NCBI RefSeq assembly: GCF_000519005.1
Contig: NZ_JAER01000001.1
Coordinates: 219,501 to 283,131 of the forward strand
Direction: 5' to 3'
DNA length: 63,631 nucleotides
Source of the DNA: Nocardioides sp. J54
GTDB taxonomy: Bacteria; Actinomycetota; Actinomycetes; Propionibacteriales; Nocardioidaceae
Made by a program: the position numbers and the translations under genes. Positions 8,725-17,522 of this stretch are shown in pieces. Numbering within the stretch: position 1 is the stretch's first letter; each line of letters begins with the position of its first letter. The notes below the pieces were generated by a model. The model made no database searches. It was given only the letters and a program-made list of their open reading frames with translations, and was not told the origin of the DNA.

Positions 8725-8739
8725 GTTACCGGGAGTAAC
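8725..8739. promoter_or_regulatory. Candidate TetR operator
   Basis: GTTAC-CGGGA-GTAAC is a perfect inverted repeat with 5-bp arms. It abuts the TetR start codon and lies 24 bp upstream of the oxygenase start, so one bound repressor could shut both genes. Confidence 0.65.
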
Positions 8740-8762
8740 ATCTATCTGCGGAGGGCCGCCCG

Positions 8763-9668
8763 ATGACGCTGACCGACCCCGCCCCGACCGACGGTGCCGA
8801 GGCGCTCGCCGCCCGGCTGCTGCGCTCGAGCGCTCGCCAGTCCTACGACCCCGACGTCGACCTCGACTGGGGCGCGCCGCCCGTTCCGGGCCTGTGGTGG
8901 ATGCAGCCGGAGCGGATGTCGCTCCACGGCACCCCGCTGTGGCGCCGGCTGAGCGAGGAGCAGCAGCGCGAGCTGTCCCTGCACGAGGTCGCGAGCATGG
9001 TCAGCGTCGGCATCTGGTTCGAGCTCGTGCTCATGCAGGTCCTGCTGCGCGACACCTACGACGCCGACCCGCGCTCGGCGCGCACCCAGTTCATGCTCAC
9101 CGAGGTCGGCGACGAGACCCGGCACACGGTGATGTTCGGCCGCGCCATCGAGGCGATGGGCGTGCCGGCGTACGGGCCGCGCCGGGTCCCGAAGCAGCTG
9201 GCGCGCCTGGGCCAGGTCGCCCTGCGCGGCCCGAGCGCGTACGCCGGCATCCTCATCGGCGAGGAGCCGGTCGACCGCTGGCAGCGCGACCTGATGCGCG
9301 ACGAGCGGGTCCAGCCGCTGGCCCGGATGATCGCCCGGATCCACGTCACCGAGGAGGCGCGGCACGTCGCCTTCGCCCGCGACGAGCTCGCCGCCGCGGT
9401 GCGCGGAATGGGCCGCACGCAGCTGCGCTGGCACCAGGCGCTGACGGCGCAGGTCGCGTTCGTGACCATGCGCTCGCTGGTCCACCCCGAGGTGTACGCC
9501 GCCGTGGGCCTCGACCCGGCCGAGGCGCGGCGCCAGGCGCTGGGCAACGAGGCCTACCGCGAGACGATCGCGTGGATGGGGGAGAAGGTCGTGCCGGTCC
9601 TCGAGGAGGCCGGCATGGTCAGCCCGCGCGACCGCAAGACCTGGCGGGCGTCCTTCCTGCTCCGGTGA
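8763..9668 (+). CDS. AurF-type diiron oxygenase
   Basis: A 301-residue ferritin-like diiron protein of the AurF (p-aminobenzoate N-oxygenase) family. Carboxylate/histidine ligands are visible in EVGDETRHTVMFGRA and HVTEEARHVAFARDEL, the two ExxxH-type helices. AurF oxidises an arylamine to a nitro compound, but family members in primary genomes act on unknown substrates. A GCGGAGG ribosome-binding site precedes the ATG. It is divergent from its TetR regulator with a shared operator. The TetR-oxygenase-DUF4873 trio resembles an inducible detoxification or lipid-modification module; the substrate cannot be read from sequence. Confidence 0.88.
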   Translation: MTLTDPAPTDGAEALAARLLRSSARQSYDPDVDLDWGAPPVPGLWWMQPERMSLHGTPLWRRLSEEQQRELSLHEVASMVSVGIWFELVLMQVLLRDTYDADPRSARTQFMLTEVGDETRHTVMFGRAIEAMGVPAYGPRRVPKQLARLGQVALRGPSAYAGILIGEEPVDRWQRDLMRDERVQPLARMIARIHVTEEARHVAFARDELAAAVRGMGRTQLRWHQALTAQVAFVTMRSLVHPEVYAAVGLDPAEARRQALGNEAYRETIAWMGEKVVPVLEEAGMVSPRDRKTWRASFLLR

Positions 9669-9695
9669 CCGCTTGCCGGCCGGTGATCGGCCGGG

Positions 9696-10124
9696 TCAGG
9701 ACACGAACGGGCGTCGCGCCTCGATCACCGCGGCGTAGACCTCCGGCGCGAGCGCGGCGCCCTCGCACCGCACCGTCGCGGCGGGGATGACCAGCAGCCG
9801 GTTCAGCCGGACCTCGCTGGGCCGCCCGCGCGGGTCCCAGGCGCCGCTGCCGACGTCCATCCAGTACCGGCCGACGGACGCCTCCTGCGCGGCGTCGCGG
9901 TCGTGGTCCTTGCTGGTCATCACCAGGCAGCGCACCATCTCCTGCCCGTCGGCGGCCGTCTCCGTGCCGATCACCAGCACCGGCCGGTCCTTGCCCTGGC
10001 TCGGGTCGTCCTCGTAGGGCACCCACGCCCACACGACCTCGCCCGGGTCCGGCTCGCCGTCACGCTCGGGCGCGTAGGTGCCGTCGGGGGTGCTGGTCGG
10101 TCCGGTGCTGGTCGGTTCGGTCAT
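9696..10124 (-). CDS. PemK/MazF-like protein
   Basis: A 142-residue protein. After a Thr/Ser-rich tail of about 22 residues comes a PemK/MazF fold: GEVVWAWVPYEDDPSQGKDRPVLVIG, then VMTSKDHD and a C-terminal SEVRLNRLLVIPAATV. MazF family members are mRNA endoribonucleases, usually paired with an antitoxin. Here no antitoxin gene adjoins: the ATG overlaps the stop of a PH-domain membrane protein gene by four bases (ATGA), making it the third gene of that operon. It may therefore be a housekeeping or non-toxic relative; toxicity should not be assumed. Confidence 0.8.
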   Translation of the reverse strand: MTEPTSTGPTSTPDGTYAPERDGEPDPGEVVWAWVPYEDDPSQGKDRPVLVIGTETAADGQEMVRCLVMTSKDHDRDAAQEASVGRYWMDVGSGAWDPRGRPSEVRLNRLLVIPAATVRCEGAALAPEVYAAVIEARRPFVS

Positions 10125-11674
10125 CGTTCCTCCAGGAACTCGTCGAGCAGGCCGGGGGTGGCGGCCTGGGCGAGGGCGAGCGCGTCGTCCTCGGGGACGT
10201 CGAGGGCGCGGACCTGGCCGTCGCCGCCGGCCGTCGTGGCGGCGACCGTGACCAGCCCGGCACGGCGCTGGAACCAGGTGGCGCGCAGGTTCCACCCGAT
10301 CACGTGCTCGTCGGCCAGCGCGGCGCGGCGGCGCAGCAGCGAGCCGGAACGGGCGACGACGTGCCCCGCGAGGTGCGCGTGCCCCAGGGAGCGGGCCCGG
10401 TCCGCGGCGAGCGCCAGCGCGACCAGCACGACGAGCGCGGCCAGCACGAGCAGCCCGGCCGGGGCGCCGGCGGCGACGGCGACCACGACGGCGGCCACGA
10501 GGGGCAGCGAGCCGATCAGGGCGCGGGTGAACCGGCGGGTGGTCGCGGCGCGGCCGTGGCTGCGCAACAGGCCGGACGCCGGCTCGGGCGCGCCGAGCAC
10601 GGACGCCGCTGCCGCGACGACGGTGTCGCGCGGTGCCGGCGGGAGGAGCACGGTCGAGGCCTGCTGGCTGCCGGTGAGCCCGGTGACGATGGCGGTGAGC
10701 CGGCGCCCGCGGGCCAGGCGGAGCGCCGCGGGTTCGGCGATGCTGACGCCGGCGAGGCGGACGACGTCGATGCTGGTCTCGCGGTGGGTGAGCAGCCCGC
10801 GGGCCACGTGCCAGGTGGACTCCTGGCGGGTCAGCGTGAAGCCCCCGTTGAGCACGAGGTACCCGGCCACCGCGAGCGCCGCGACGAGGACGAGCGCGCC
10901 GGCGGCCAGGGCGGCACCGAGGGCCGGGGAGAAGAAGTCGAGGTCCTCCTCGTCGATCCGGAGCTCGACCGACTCGAGCAGGGGCGCGGCCGTGCCGAGC
11001 ACGGCACCGGTCGCCACCAGCACCGCACTGCTGAACGGCGCGTACCAGAGCCACCGCGGGGAGAAGCGCGCCACGACCCGCTCGGGTACGACGTCCGTCG
11101 TACCTGCTGCGCCGTCGGGCCCGGGCTCGCCGGTGGCCACGGAGAGCAGCCGGCCGCGCAGGGCGGCGGCCTGCTCGCGGGGCAGGGCGTCGAGCAGCAG
11201 CCGGTCGTCCTCGCCGGTGGCGACGCTGCCCGTGCCGATGACCGTCGTGGCGAGGCCGAGCACCCGGTGGATCGGGGACGCGGTGAGGTCGACGGTGCGC
11301 ACCCGGTCGACCGGGGTGGACAGGGTGTGGCGGTGCAGCAGGCCACGGCGCAGCTCGACGCGCGCCGGTGTCACGCGGTAGGTCGTGGTCAGGTAGCGCA
11401 GCACGCCGAAGCCGACCGGGAAGCCGACGCCGAGCAGCGCCCACGGGCCGGTGCCGGACGCCCCGCCGGCGACCAGCAGGCCGATGAGGACGGGCAGGAA
11501 CTTCACCAGCTCGGTGATCGGGTGCACCAGCAGCATCCGCGGGTCGAGGCGCTGCCACGCCGGCTCGTCCGGTCCGGCCGGCGCGTCCGGTGCCGGGGCC
11601 CAGTCCTGCGGCGGCGGTGGTGGGGGCGGTGGAGGCGAGCCGGGCGGGGGAGTCCCGGTCGGGTCCGTGCTCAC
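10121..11674 (-). CDS. Bacterial PH domain membrane protein (YdbT-like)
   Basis: A 517-residue membrane protein. Residues 1-25 are a proline-rich cytoplasmic tail with a run of nine prolines. Then come hydrophobic pairs, each followed by a bPH_2 segment: GVLRYLTTTYRVTPARVELRRGL, then VLNGGFTLTRQESTWHVARGLLTHR, then HLAGHVVARSGSLLRRRAAL. Three bPH_2 repeats is the YdbT architecture. The function is not known with certainty; the Bacillus pair YdbS/YdbT has been connected with resistance to a bacteriocin. The GTG start overlaps the upstream stop (GTGA), so a long frame extending upstream to 12103 is rejected. Confidence 0.88.
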   Translation of the reverse strand: MSTDPTGTPPPGSPPPPPPPPPQDWAPAPDAPAGPDEPAWQRLDPRMLLVHPITELVKFLPVLIGLLVAGGASGTGPWALLGVGFPVGFGVLRYLTTTYRVTPARVELRRGLLHRHTLSTPVDRVRTVDLTASPIHRVLGLATTVIGTGSVATGEDDRLLLDALPREQAAALRGRLLSVATGEPGPDGAAGTTDVVPERVVARFSPRWLWYAPFSSAVLVATGAVLGTAAPLLESVELRIDEEDLDFFSPALGAALAAGALVLVAALAVAGYLVLNGGFTLTRQESTWHVARGLLTHRETSIDVVRLAGVSIAEPAALRLARGRRLTAIVTGLTGSQQASTVLLPPAPRDTVVAAAASVLGAPEPASGLLRSHGRAATTRRFTRALIGSLPLVAAVVVAVAAGAPAGLLVLAALVVLVALALAADRARSLGHAHLAGHVVARSGSLLRRRAALADEHVIGWNLRATWFQRRAGLVTVAATTAGGDGQVRALDVPEDDALALAQAATPGLLDEFLEER

Positions 11675-12156
11675 GTCGCGTCGCCCTCCACGAGGTCGGC
11701 CTTGCGGGTGAGCTCGTCGACGAGGGAGAGGGCGACGGCCTGGTCGAGGCCGTCGATCTGCAATGGCCCGGCGGCCGAGGCGGTGGTCACCGTGACCGTG
11801 GCGAGCCCGAACAGCCGCGCCAGCGGGCCCTGCGCGAAGTCGACGGTCTGCACCCGCGACATCGGCGCGATCCGCCGCTCGCGGGCCCACCAGCCGCGTT
11901 GCGTGTAGACCGCGGTCGGGGACACCTCCCAGCGGTGGACCTGGTAGCGCCACAGCGGCACGATCGTGGCCAGGCCGGCGCACACGAGGACGAGCAGGCC
12001 CACCAGGGCCCAGCGCAGCGCGCCGCCGGGCAGCCAGAACAGGGCGGCGACGACGCCGACCGCGATCGTGAAGGTGGCCTCGGCGGCCGCCTCGAGCTGC
12101 CACAGGGTGCGGGCCCGGGGACTCACCCGGTGGGCGGGATCACGCAGCTGGCTCAC
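11671..12156 (-). CDS. Bacterial PH domain membrane protein (YdbS-like)
   Basis: A 161-residue protein with two membrane helices (about residues 24-70) followed by a bPH_2 domain: HRWEVSPTAVYTQRGWWARERRIAPMSRVQTVDFAQGPLARLFGLATV, written here in pieces: HRWEVSPTAVYTQRG, then RIAPMSRVQTVDF, then GPLARLFGLATV. This is the YdbS pattern. It heads a translationally coupled operon with the YdbT-like and PemK-like genes (both junctions are GTGA/ATGA overlaps). TAGGGT (12163-12168) lies 6 nt before the GTG start. Confidence 0.88.
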   Translation of the reverse strand: MSQLRDPAHRVSPRARTLWQLEAAAEATFTIAVGVVAALFWLPGGALRWALVGLLVLVCAGLATIVPLWRYQVHRWEVSPTAVYTQRGWWARERRIAPMSRVQTVDFAQGPLARLFGLATVTVTTASAAGPLQIDGLDQAVALSLVDELTRKADLVEGDAT

Positions 12157-12162
12157 GGCGCC

Positions 12163-12168
12163 ACCCTA
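12163..12168 (-). promoter_or_regulatory. -10 element (leaderless) of the PH-domain operon
   Basis: TAGGGT, 6 nt before GTG 12156. Confidence 0.55.
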
Positions 12169-12172
12169 CGGA

Positions 12173-12206
12173 ACAACCCCCACCGGCCAGGGCCGGTGGG
12201 GGTTGT
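12173..12206. terminator. Strong perfect hairpin after accA3
   Basis: ACAACCCCCACCGGCC pairs with its exact complement after a 2-nt loop, giving a 16-bp stem. It lies downstream of accA3 and just upstream of the PH-operon promoter. No U-tract follows, which is usual for actinobacterial hairpin terminators. Confidence 0.65.
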
Positions 12207-12209
12207 CGA

Positions 12210-12281
12210 CGTCTTCTTGCGCTTGGTGGCCGTTGCAAACGTCATCAAGCGCGGGAATCCCCGCTCAGCCGGGGATTCCTG
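12210..12281. repeat. Two-hairpin intergenic element, copy A
   Basis: Stem 1 is CGCTTG (12220-12225) with CAAGCG (12246-12251), enclosing CCGTTGCAA. Stem 2 is GGAATCCCCG (12254-12263) with CGGGGATTCC (12270-12279). The same order of parts recurs at 54311-54383. This copy ends a few bases past the accA3 stop. Confidence 0.7.
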
Positions 12282-12287
12282 CAGCCG

Positions 12288-14072
12288 TCACTTGATCTCG
12301 GCGACGACCTCACCGTTGCCGACGGTGGCGCCGACCTCGGCCGAGAGGCCGGTGATCGTGCCGGCTTTGTGGGCCTTGAGCGGCTGCTCCATCTTCATCG
12401 CCTCGATGACCACGACGACGTCGCCCTCGGCGACCTCCTGGCCCTCCTCGACGGCGACCTTGACGATGGTGCCCTGCATCGGCGAGGTGACGGAGTCACC
12501 GGACGCGGCGGCGCCGGCCTTCTTGCCACCGGCGCGCTTCGGCTTCTTGGCGCCGGCCACGGCACCGCCGCCGAGGCCCGCGAGGCCGGCCGGGAGGGCG
12601 ACCTCGATGCGCTTGCCGCCGACCTCGACGACGACCTTCTGCTTCTCGCCGGCCTCCTCGGCCTCACCGACGTTGCCCTGGTAGGGCTCGATGGTGTTGT
12701 CGAAGTCAGTCTCGATCCACGTGGTGTAGACGTCGAAGGAGCCCTCGCCGGTCGGGTTGGACGACGCCACCCAGGCGGGGTCGTTGACGATGACCTCGTG
12801 GAAGGTGATCGCGGTCGGCATGCCGTCGACCTCGAACTCCGAGAGGGCGCGGCGCGAGCGCTCGATGGCCTGCGTGCGGTCCTTGCCGGTGACGATGAGC
12901 TTGGCGATGAGCGAGTCGAACGCGCCCGGGATGGTCTCGCCGTTCTCGTAGCCGCCGTCGACGCGGATGCCGGGGCCCTGCGGCGGGTTCCACGCGGTGA
13001 GCGTGCCCGGGGTGGGCATGAAGTTGTTGCCGCCGTCCTCGGCGTTGATGCGGAACTCGATGGAGTGGCCGCGGACTTCCGGGTCGTCGTACCCGAGCTC
13101 CTCGCCGGCCGCGATGCGGAACATCTCGCGCACCAGGTCGATGCCGGTGACCTCCTCGGAGACGCAGTGCTCGACCTGGAGGCGGGTGTTGACCTCGAGG
13201 AAGGAGATGGTGCCGTCGGCGGCCACGAGGAACTCGCAGGTGCCGGCGCCGACGTAGCCCGCCTCGCGCAGGATCGCCTTCGAGGACTCGTAGAGGCGCT
13301 GGTTCTGCTCGTCGGTCAGGAAGGGCGCGGGGGCCTCCTCGACCAGCTTCTGGTGGCGACGCTGCAGCGAGCAGTCGCGGGTGGAGACGACCACGACGTT
13401 GCCGTACTTGTCGGCCAGGCACTGGGTCTCGACGTGGCGCGGCTTGTCGAGGAACTTCTCGACGAGGCACTCGCCGCGACCGAAGGCGGCGACCGCCTCG
13501 CGCACGGCGGACTCGTAGAGCTCGGGGATCTCCTCGAGGGTGCGGGCGACCTTGAGGCCGCGACCGCCGCCGCCGAAGACCGCCTTGATGGCGACCGGCA
13601 GGCCGTGCTCCTCGGCGAACGCGACGACCTCGTCGGCGTCCTTGACCGGGTCCTTGAGGCCCGGGGCGAGCGGGGCGCCGGCGGCGAGCGCGATCTGCTT
13701 GGCCTTGGCCTTGTCGCCGAGGCCGTCGATCGCCTCGGGGGAGGGGCCGATCCAGGTCAGCCCGGCGTCGATGACGGCCTGGGCGAACTGGGCGTTCTCG
13801 GCGAGGAAGCCGTAGCCCGGGTGCACCGAGTCGGCGCCGGAGCGCTTGGCGACGTCGATGATCTTGTCGATCACGAGGTAGGAGTCGGCCGGGGTCGAGC
13901 CCTCGAGGGAGTAGGCCTCGTCGGCCAGCCGCACGAACAGGGCGTTGGCGTCGGGCTCGGCGTACACGGCGACGCTGCCGATGCCGGCGTCCTTCGCGGC
14001 ACGGATGACCCGTACGGCGATCTCGCCACGGTTGGCGACGAGGACCTTCTGCAACGGCTTGGTCTCAGGCAC
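12288..14072 (-). CDS. accA3: Acyl-CoA carboxylase alpha subunit (biotin carboxylase + biotin carrier)
   Basis: A 594-residue biotin-dependent carboxylase subunit. It has a biotin carboxylase N-domain ([17 protein letters not shown]), an ATP-grasp domain with the glycine-rich loop [10 protein letters not shown], and the C-domain [11 protein letters not shown]. The C-terminal 75 residues are a biotinyl carrier domain in which EAMKMEQPL places the biotinylated lysine at 560. It carboxylates biotin with bicarbonate and ATP and hands CO2 to AccD-type beta subunits, making malonyl- or methylmalonyl-CoA. The beta and epsilon partners (22598-24480) and the biotin ligase (24551) are within 11 kb. GTG start with an upstream AGGAGA site; the 5' spacer carries several palindromes. 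Confidence 0.95.
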   Translation of the reverse strand: MPETKPLQKVLVANRGEIAVRVIRAAKDAGIGSVAVYAEPDANALFVRLADEAYSLEGSTPADSYLVIDKIIDVAKRSGADSVHPGYGFLAENAQFAQAVIDAGLTWIGPSPEAIDGLGDKAKAKQIALAAGAPLAPGLKDPVKDADEVVAFAEEHGLPVAIKAVFGGGGRGLKVARTLEEIPELYESAVREAVAAFGRGECLVEKFLDKPRHVETQCLADKYGNVVVVSTRDCSLQRRHQKLVEEAPAPFLTDEQNQRLYESSKAILREAGYVGAGTCEFLVAADGTISFLEVNTRLQVEHCVSEEVTGIDLVREMFRIAAGEELGYDDPEVRGHSIEFRINAEDGGNNFMPTPGTLTAWNPPQGPGIRVDGGYENGETIPGAFDSLIAKLIVTGKDRTQAIERSRRALSEFEVDGMPTAITFHEVIVNDPAWVASSNPTGEGSFDVYTTWIETDFDNTIEPYQGNVGEAEEAGEKQKVVVEVGGKRIEVALPAGLAGLGGGAVAGAKKPKRAGGKKAGAAASGDSVTSPMQGTIVKVAVEEGQEVAEGDVVVVIEAMKMEQPLKAHKAGTITGLSAEVGATVGNGEVVAEIK

Positions 14073-14096
14073 GCTGAAATCTCCTGCTCGGGGGGC

Positions 14097-14152
14097 GTGA
14101 CGACTGACGTCACGACTGGCGTAACAACTGTTGTGCGAACTGCCCGGGCAGT
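14097..14152. promoter_or_regulatory. Cluster of three palindromes upstream of accA3
   Basis: GTGACG-ACTGA-CGTCAC (14097-14113), ACAAC-T-GTTGT (14124-14134) and ACTGCCCGGGCAGT (14139-14152) are perfect inverted repeats packed in 56 bp. They are candidate operators for control of carboxylase expression; the binding factor is unknown. Confidence 0.5.
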
Positions 14153-14329
14153 CTAGGGGCAGGGTCGTCCGCGGCCGGTCGCGGTCCGTCCAGAGAACAG
14201 CACCGGACCCGCCGTCGGGGCCGCCCGCGGTCGATCCCCGCGTCGCGCGCAGCCAGGGGCCCGCGGGAGTGTGGCGAAGGCCACGCCCCGGGTGGTCCCG
14301 GCCTGCCGTCGTACCGCCCCACCTTCGGG

Positions 14330-14347
14330 GGTTAACAAACGTTAACC
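14330..14347. promoter_or_regulatory. Candidate operator of the acyl-CoA dehydrogenase gene
   Basis: GGTTAAC-AAAC-GTTAACC is a perfect inverted repeat with 7-bp arms. It ends 8 bp before the -10 hexamer and so covers the -35 region, the position expected for a repressor site. Confidence 0.7.
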
Positions 14348-14355
14348 TCGGGCCG

Positions 14356-14361
14356 TAGGAT
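14356..14361 (+). promoter_or_regulatory. -10 element (leaderless) of acyl-CoA dehydrogenase
   Basis: TAGGAT, 7 nt before ATG 14369. This spacing favours 14369 over ATG 14360. Confidence 0.55.
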
Positions 14362-14368
14362 GGCCCGC

Positions 14369-15568
14369 ATGACCCAGTTCGAGCTGTCGCGCGAGCACGA
14401 GGAGTTCCGGCGCACCGTCCGGGACTTCGCCGAGGCCACCATCAAGCCCCACGTCGCCGGGTGGGACAAGGCCCACCACTTCCCGACCGACGTCGTCCAG
14501 AAGATGGGCGACCTCGGGCTGTTCGGGCTCACCGCGCCCGAGGAGTACGGCGGCGCCGGGATCGACCCGGCCGACGGCCCGTTCACCTCGCTGTGCCTGG
14601 CCATCGAGGAGCTCGGCCGCGTCGACCAGTCGATGGGGATCACCCTCGAGGCCGGCGTCGGCCTGGGCATCAACCCGATCCTCACCTACGGCTCGGACGA
14701 GCAGAAGCAGCAGTGGCTGCCCGACCTCGTCTCCGGCCAGCGCCTCGCCGGCTTCGGCCTCACCGAGCCGGGCGCCGGCTCCGACGCGGGTGCCACCAAG
14801 ACCCGCGCCGAGCTCGAGAACGGCGAGTGGATCGTCAACGGCGGCAAGCAGTTCATCACCAACTCCGGCTCCGACATCACCTCCGTGGTCACCGTGACCG
14901 CGCGCACCGGTGTCGCCGAGAACGGCCGCCCGGAGATCTCCGCGATCATGGTCCCGGCCGGCACGCCGGGCTTCGTCGCCGAGCCGGCCTACGACAAGCT
15001 CGGCTGGCACATCTCCGACACCCACCCGCTGACGTTCACCGACTGCCGGGTGCCCGAGGGCAACCTGCTCGGCGAGCGTGGTCGCGGCTACGCCCAGTTC
15101 CTGGCCACCCTCGACGACGGCCGCGTCGCCATCGCGGCGCTGGCCGTCGGCCTCATCCAGGCCTGCGTCGACGTGTGCGTGGAGTACTCCCTGGACCGCC
15201 AGACGATGGGCGGCCCGATCGGGCGCAAGCAGGGTGTGGCCTTCCAGGTCGCCGACCTCGAGGTCATGCTGCACGCCTCGCGGATGCTGACCTACCGCGC
15301 CGCGGCGATGAAGGACGCGATGCTCGGTGGCCGCGGCCCGTCGATGAAGGAGTTCAAGCAGGCCGCGTCGGTCGCCAAGCTCTACACCAGCGAGTCCGCG
15401 GTCACCGCGACCCGGATCGCCACGCAGGTCTTCGGCGGCTACGGCTTCATGGAGGAGTACCCCGTCGCCCGCTTCTACCGCGACGCCAAGATCCTCGAGA
15501 TCGGCGAGGGCACCTCCGAGGTGCAGCGGATGCTCATCGCCCGCGGCCTCGGCCTGCCGGTCGAGTAA
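14369..15568 (+). CDS. Acyl-CoA dehydrogenase
   Basis: A 399-residue flavoprotein of the acyl-CoA dehydrogenase family, which oxidises acyl-CoA to 2-enoyl-CoA with FAD. The N-terminal helical domain is followed by the signatures [18 protein letters not shown] (beta-domain, FAD and substrate contact) and, near the C terminus, [22 protein letters not shown] with [17 protein letters not shown]. The catalytic base, usually Glu near the C terminus, fits the acidic residue in GEGTSEVQ. Chain-length or branched-chain specificity cannot be assigned. It is divergent from accA3 and likely under a repressor binding GGTTAAC-AAAC-GTTAACC. An earlier in-frame ATG at 14360 is less likely because it falls inside the -10 hexamer. 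Confidence 0.93.
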   Translation: MTQFELSREHEEFRRTVRDFAEATIKPHVAGWDKAHHFPTDVVQKMGDLGLFGLTAPEEYGGAGIDPADGPFTSLCLAIEELGRVDQSMGITLEAGVGLGINPILTYGSDEQKQQWLPDLVSGQRLAGFGLTEPGAGSDAGATKTRAELENGEWIVNGGKQFITNSGSDITSVVTVTARTGVAENGRPEISAIMVPAGTPGFVAEPAYDKLGWHISDTHPLTFTDCRVPEGNLLGERGRGYAQFLATLDDGRVAIAALAVGLIQACVDVCVEYSLDRQTMGGPIGRKQGVAFQVADLEVMLHASRMLTYRAAAMKDAMLGGRGPSMKEFKQAASVAKLYTSESAVTATRIATQVFGGYGFMEEYPVARFYRDAKILEIGEGTSEVQRMLIARGLGLPVE

Positions 15569-15591
15569 CCCGCACCAGCCCCGCACCAGTC

Positions 15592-16906
15592 TCAGCCACG
15601 GCGGCGCCGCAGCCAGAGCAGGCCCACGACGGCCAGCCCGGTTGCGAGCGCCGCGACGGCCAGCCCCCGCCCGCCCAGCGGTACGACGGAGTCGTCGTCC
15701 GCTGCGGCGGGCGGTCGCGCGTCCGGCCCCTGCGGCGCCGGCTCCGGCAGCGTGCCGTCGACCAGGCGCGAGCCAGCCTCGGGGGCGGGCAGGGTGGACG
15801 GGGTGTAGGCGGGGACGCCGCCGCCAGGCTCGCCGGTGGTGCGCAGCGTGAGCGTCGCGGCCACCCGCACGCCGCGCAGCTGCGCACCTGCGGCATCGCC
15901 CGCGGCCCACCGGACCAGCACGTGGTGGACGCCCGCGAGCGAGGCGCTGGTGAGGGTGCTGTCGTAGGAGTCGCGGTGCGCGTAGGCCACGACCTGGGAC
16001 TGCGCGCCGGTGCGGAGCCGGCCACCGCGGACGCCCGGCGTCCGCCAGTCGGCCGGCCGGTCGGCCGACCCCTCCGCGAGGGGCACCGCGCTGGTGCCGA
16101 GCAACGGCGTGACGACCTCGACGTTGATGCCGCCGGGGTCGGGCGCACCCGCCGGGAGCCGGGCGTCGAGCTGGGCCTGCAGCGACTGGTCCCAGCCCAG
16201 CGGCACGGCGAGCACGGCGGTGCGGCCGGGCCGCAGGACCAGCCGGTGGCTGCCGTCGGTGACGACGGGGGCGTTGGTCGGCGTGGTGCCCGCGGCGACG
16301 GGACGCGCCCGGCCCGGCTCGAGCGGCTCCCATTCCGGCGCCGCCGGAGCGGGGAGCAGGCCGAGGTTGTGCTCGGACACCGCCGGCTCCTCGAAGACCC
16401 GCACCTCCACCGCCCGGCCCGCGTCGGCCGGGTCGGGCGGGGGCGCCGACGGGGAGGAAGAGCTCGTCGGCCGTCGCGCAGGGGTGGTCGCCGACGTCGG
16501 TCCAGGTCGAGGTGGCGGCGAGCAGCACCGGGGCCCGCTCGCCGAGGGTCGGCCGGAACACGCCGCCACTGCCGCAGCCGCGGTCGCCCGGCGTCGTACC
16601 GACCTCGATGCGCAGGCCGGTCCCGACGGAGTCGCCGGCGCCGACGTACATCGCGGCCACGTGGAAGGTGCTGCCGGGCGCGGTCCGCGGCAGCCGGTAG
16701 GTGCGCACGCCGTGCGCGGGCAGGCGGTCGAGGTAGCGGCCGGTCGCCAGCTCCGGTGCGTCCGCAGCGTCGCGCGCCGGGCTGCCGCTCACGGCGGTCC
16801 CGGCCAGCGGCGGTCCGGGCTCGTCGGCGGCGGCCGGGGCGAGCAGGCCCGGCGCGAGCGCCAGTGCGACCGCGAGCGCGGTCAGCGCGCCCAGAGATCG
16901 GTCCAC
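15592..16906 (-). pseudogene. Secreted membrane-anchored protein interrupted by a frameshift
   Basis: Two long coding segments in different frames make one sensible protein of about 437 residues. Segment 1 starts at GTG 16906, overlaps the end of maf by 25 bp, has a signal peptide (GALTALAVALALAPGLLAPAAA) and runs through TWTDVGDHPCATADELFLPVGAP. Segment 2 continues with PPPDPADAGRAVEVRVFEEP and ends in a Pro/Ala-rich linker, a membrane helix and a RRRRG tail. The switch needs removal of one base and lies at the G5 run 16439-16443. Beyond the switch, segment 1 turns Arg-rich and would run antisense into the dehydrogenase gene. It may be a real mutation, an assembly error or programmed slippage. 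I do not recognise the family. Confidence 0.6.
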
Positions 16907-17481
16907 GAGTGCCCGAGCTCCCGGACCAGGTCGCGGAGCAGGGGGAGGCTGACGCCGACGACGTTGTGGTGGTCGCCCTCGATGCCGCGCACGAACGCGC
17001 CGCCGAGGCCGTCGACGGTGAACGCGCCGGCGACGTGCAGCGGCTCGCCGGTCGCGACGTAGGCCGCGACCTCGTCGTCGTCCACCTCGGCGAAGTGGAC
17101 GGTGGTCGAGGCGGTCGCGGCGACCTCGCGGTCGGTGGCGACGTCGCGCAGGCAGTGGCCGCTGTGCAGCACGCCGGAGCGGCCGCGCATCGCCTGCCAC
17201 CGTGCCGTGGCCTCCTCGGGAGTGCCGGGCTTGCCCAGCGGCTCGCCGTCGAGCTCCAGCACCGAGTCGCAGCCCAGCACCACGGCGTCGGCGGGCACCT
17301 CGCCACCACCGGCGACGGCGCGGCACTTCAGCTGCGCCAGCCGCAGCGCCAGCTCGGCCGGCGGCACGCCGGAGACCTGGGACTCGTCGACGCCGGAGAC
17401 CACGACCTGCGGGTCCAGGCCCGCGCTGCGCAAGGTCGCCAGGCGGGCGGGGGAGGCGGAGGCGAGCACGAGGGTCGGCAC
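16882..17481 (-). CDS. maf: Maf family nucleotide pyrophosphatase
   Basis: A 199-residue Maf protein, hydrolysing non-canonical or modified nucleoside triphosphates to monophosphates. Signatures are LVLASASPARLATLRSAGL at the N terminus (phosphate loop), GVDESQV, VVLGCDSVLELDGEPLGKP with the catalytic aspartate of the D-S motif, and RGRSGVLHSGH. Length is normal for the family. TAGGGT lies 6 nt before the GTG start, giving a likely leaderless transcript; the downstream secreted-protein gene starts inside its 3' end and is probably coupled. Maf commonly lies close to carboxylase subunit genes in actinobacteria, as here. Confidence 0.93.
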   Translation of the reverse strand: MPTLVLASASPARLATLRSAGLDPQVVVSGVDESQVSGVPPAELALRLAQLKCRAVAGGGEVPADAVVLGCDSVLELDGEPLGKPGTPEEATARWQAMRGRSGVLHSGHCLRDVATDREVAATASTTVHFAEVDDDEVAAYVATGEPLHVAGAFTVDGLGGAFVRGIEGDHHNVVGVSLPLLRDLVRELGHSWTDLWAR

Positions 17482-17487
17482 GCGCCC

Positions 17488-17493
17488 ACCCTA
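17488..17493 (-). promoter_or_regulatory. -10 element (leaderless) of maf
   Basis: TAGGGT, 6 nt before GTG 17481. Confidence 0.55.
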
Positions 17494-17522
17494 ACGACGC
17501 CGCCGGTGCGTCCCGGCGGGGA

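Noticed and set aside
9696..10124. A complete toxin-antitoxin system
   Set aside because: Only the PemK/MazF-like partner is present; the adjacent coupled genes are PH-domain membrane proteins, not antitoxins.
12173..12206. Insertion-sequence terminal repeats
   Set aside because: The arms are 2 nt apart with no transposase or target duplication; a terminator-type hairpin explains them.
14073..14368. Biotin- or acyl-CoA-related riboswitch in the accA3 spacer
   Set aside because: Only short palindromes are seen; no conserved aptamer sequence that I recognise, and both flanking genes have very short leaders.
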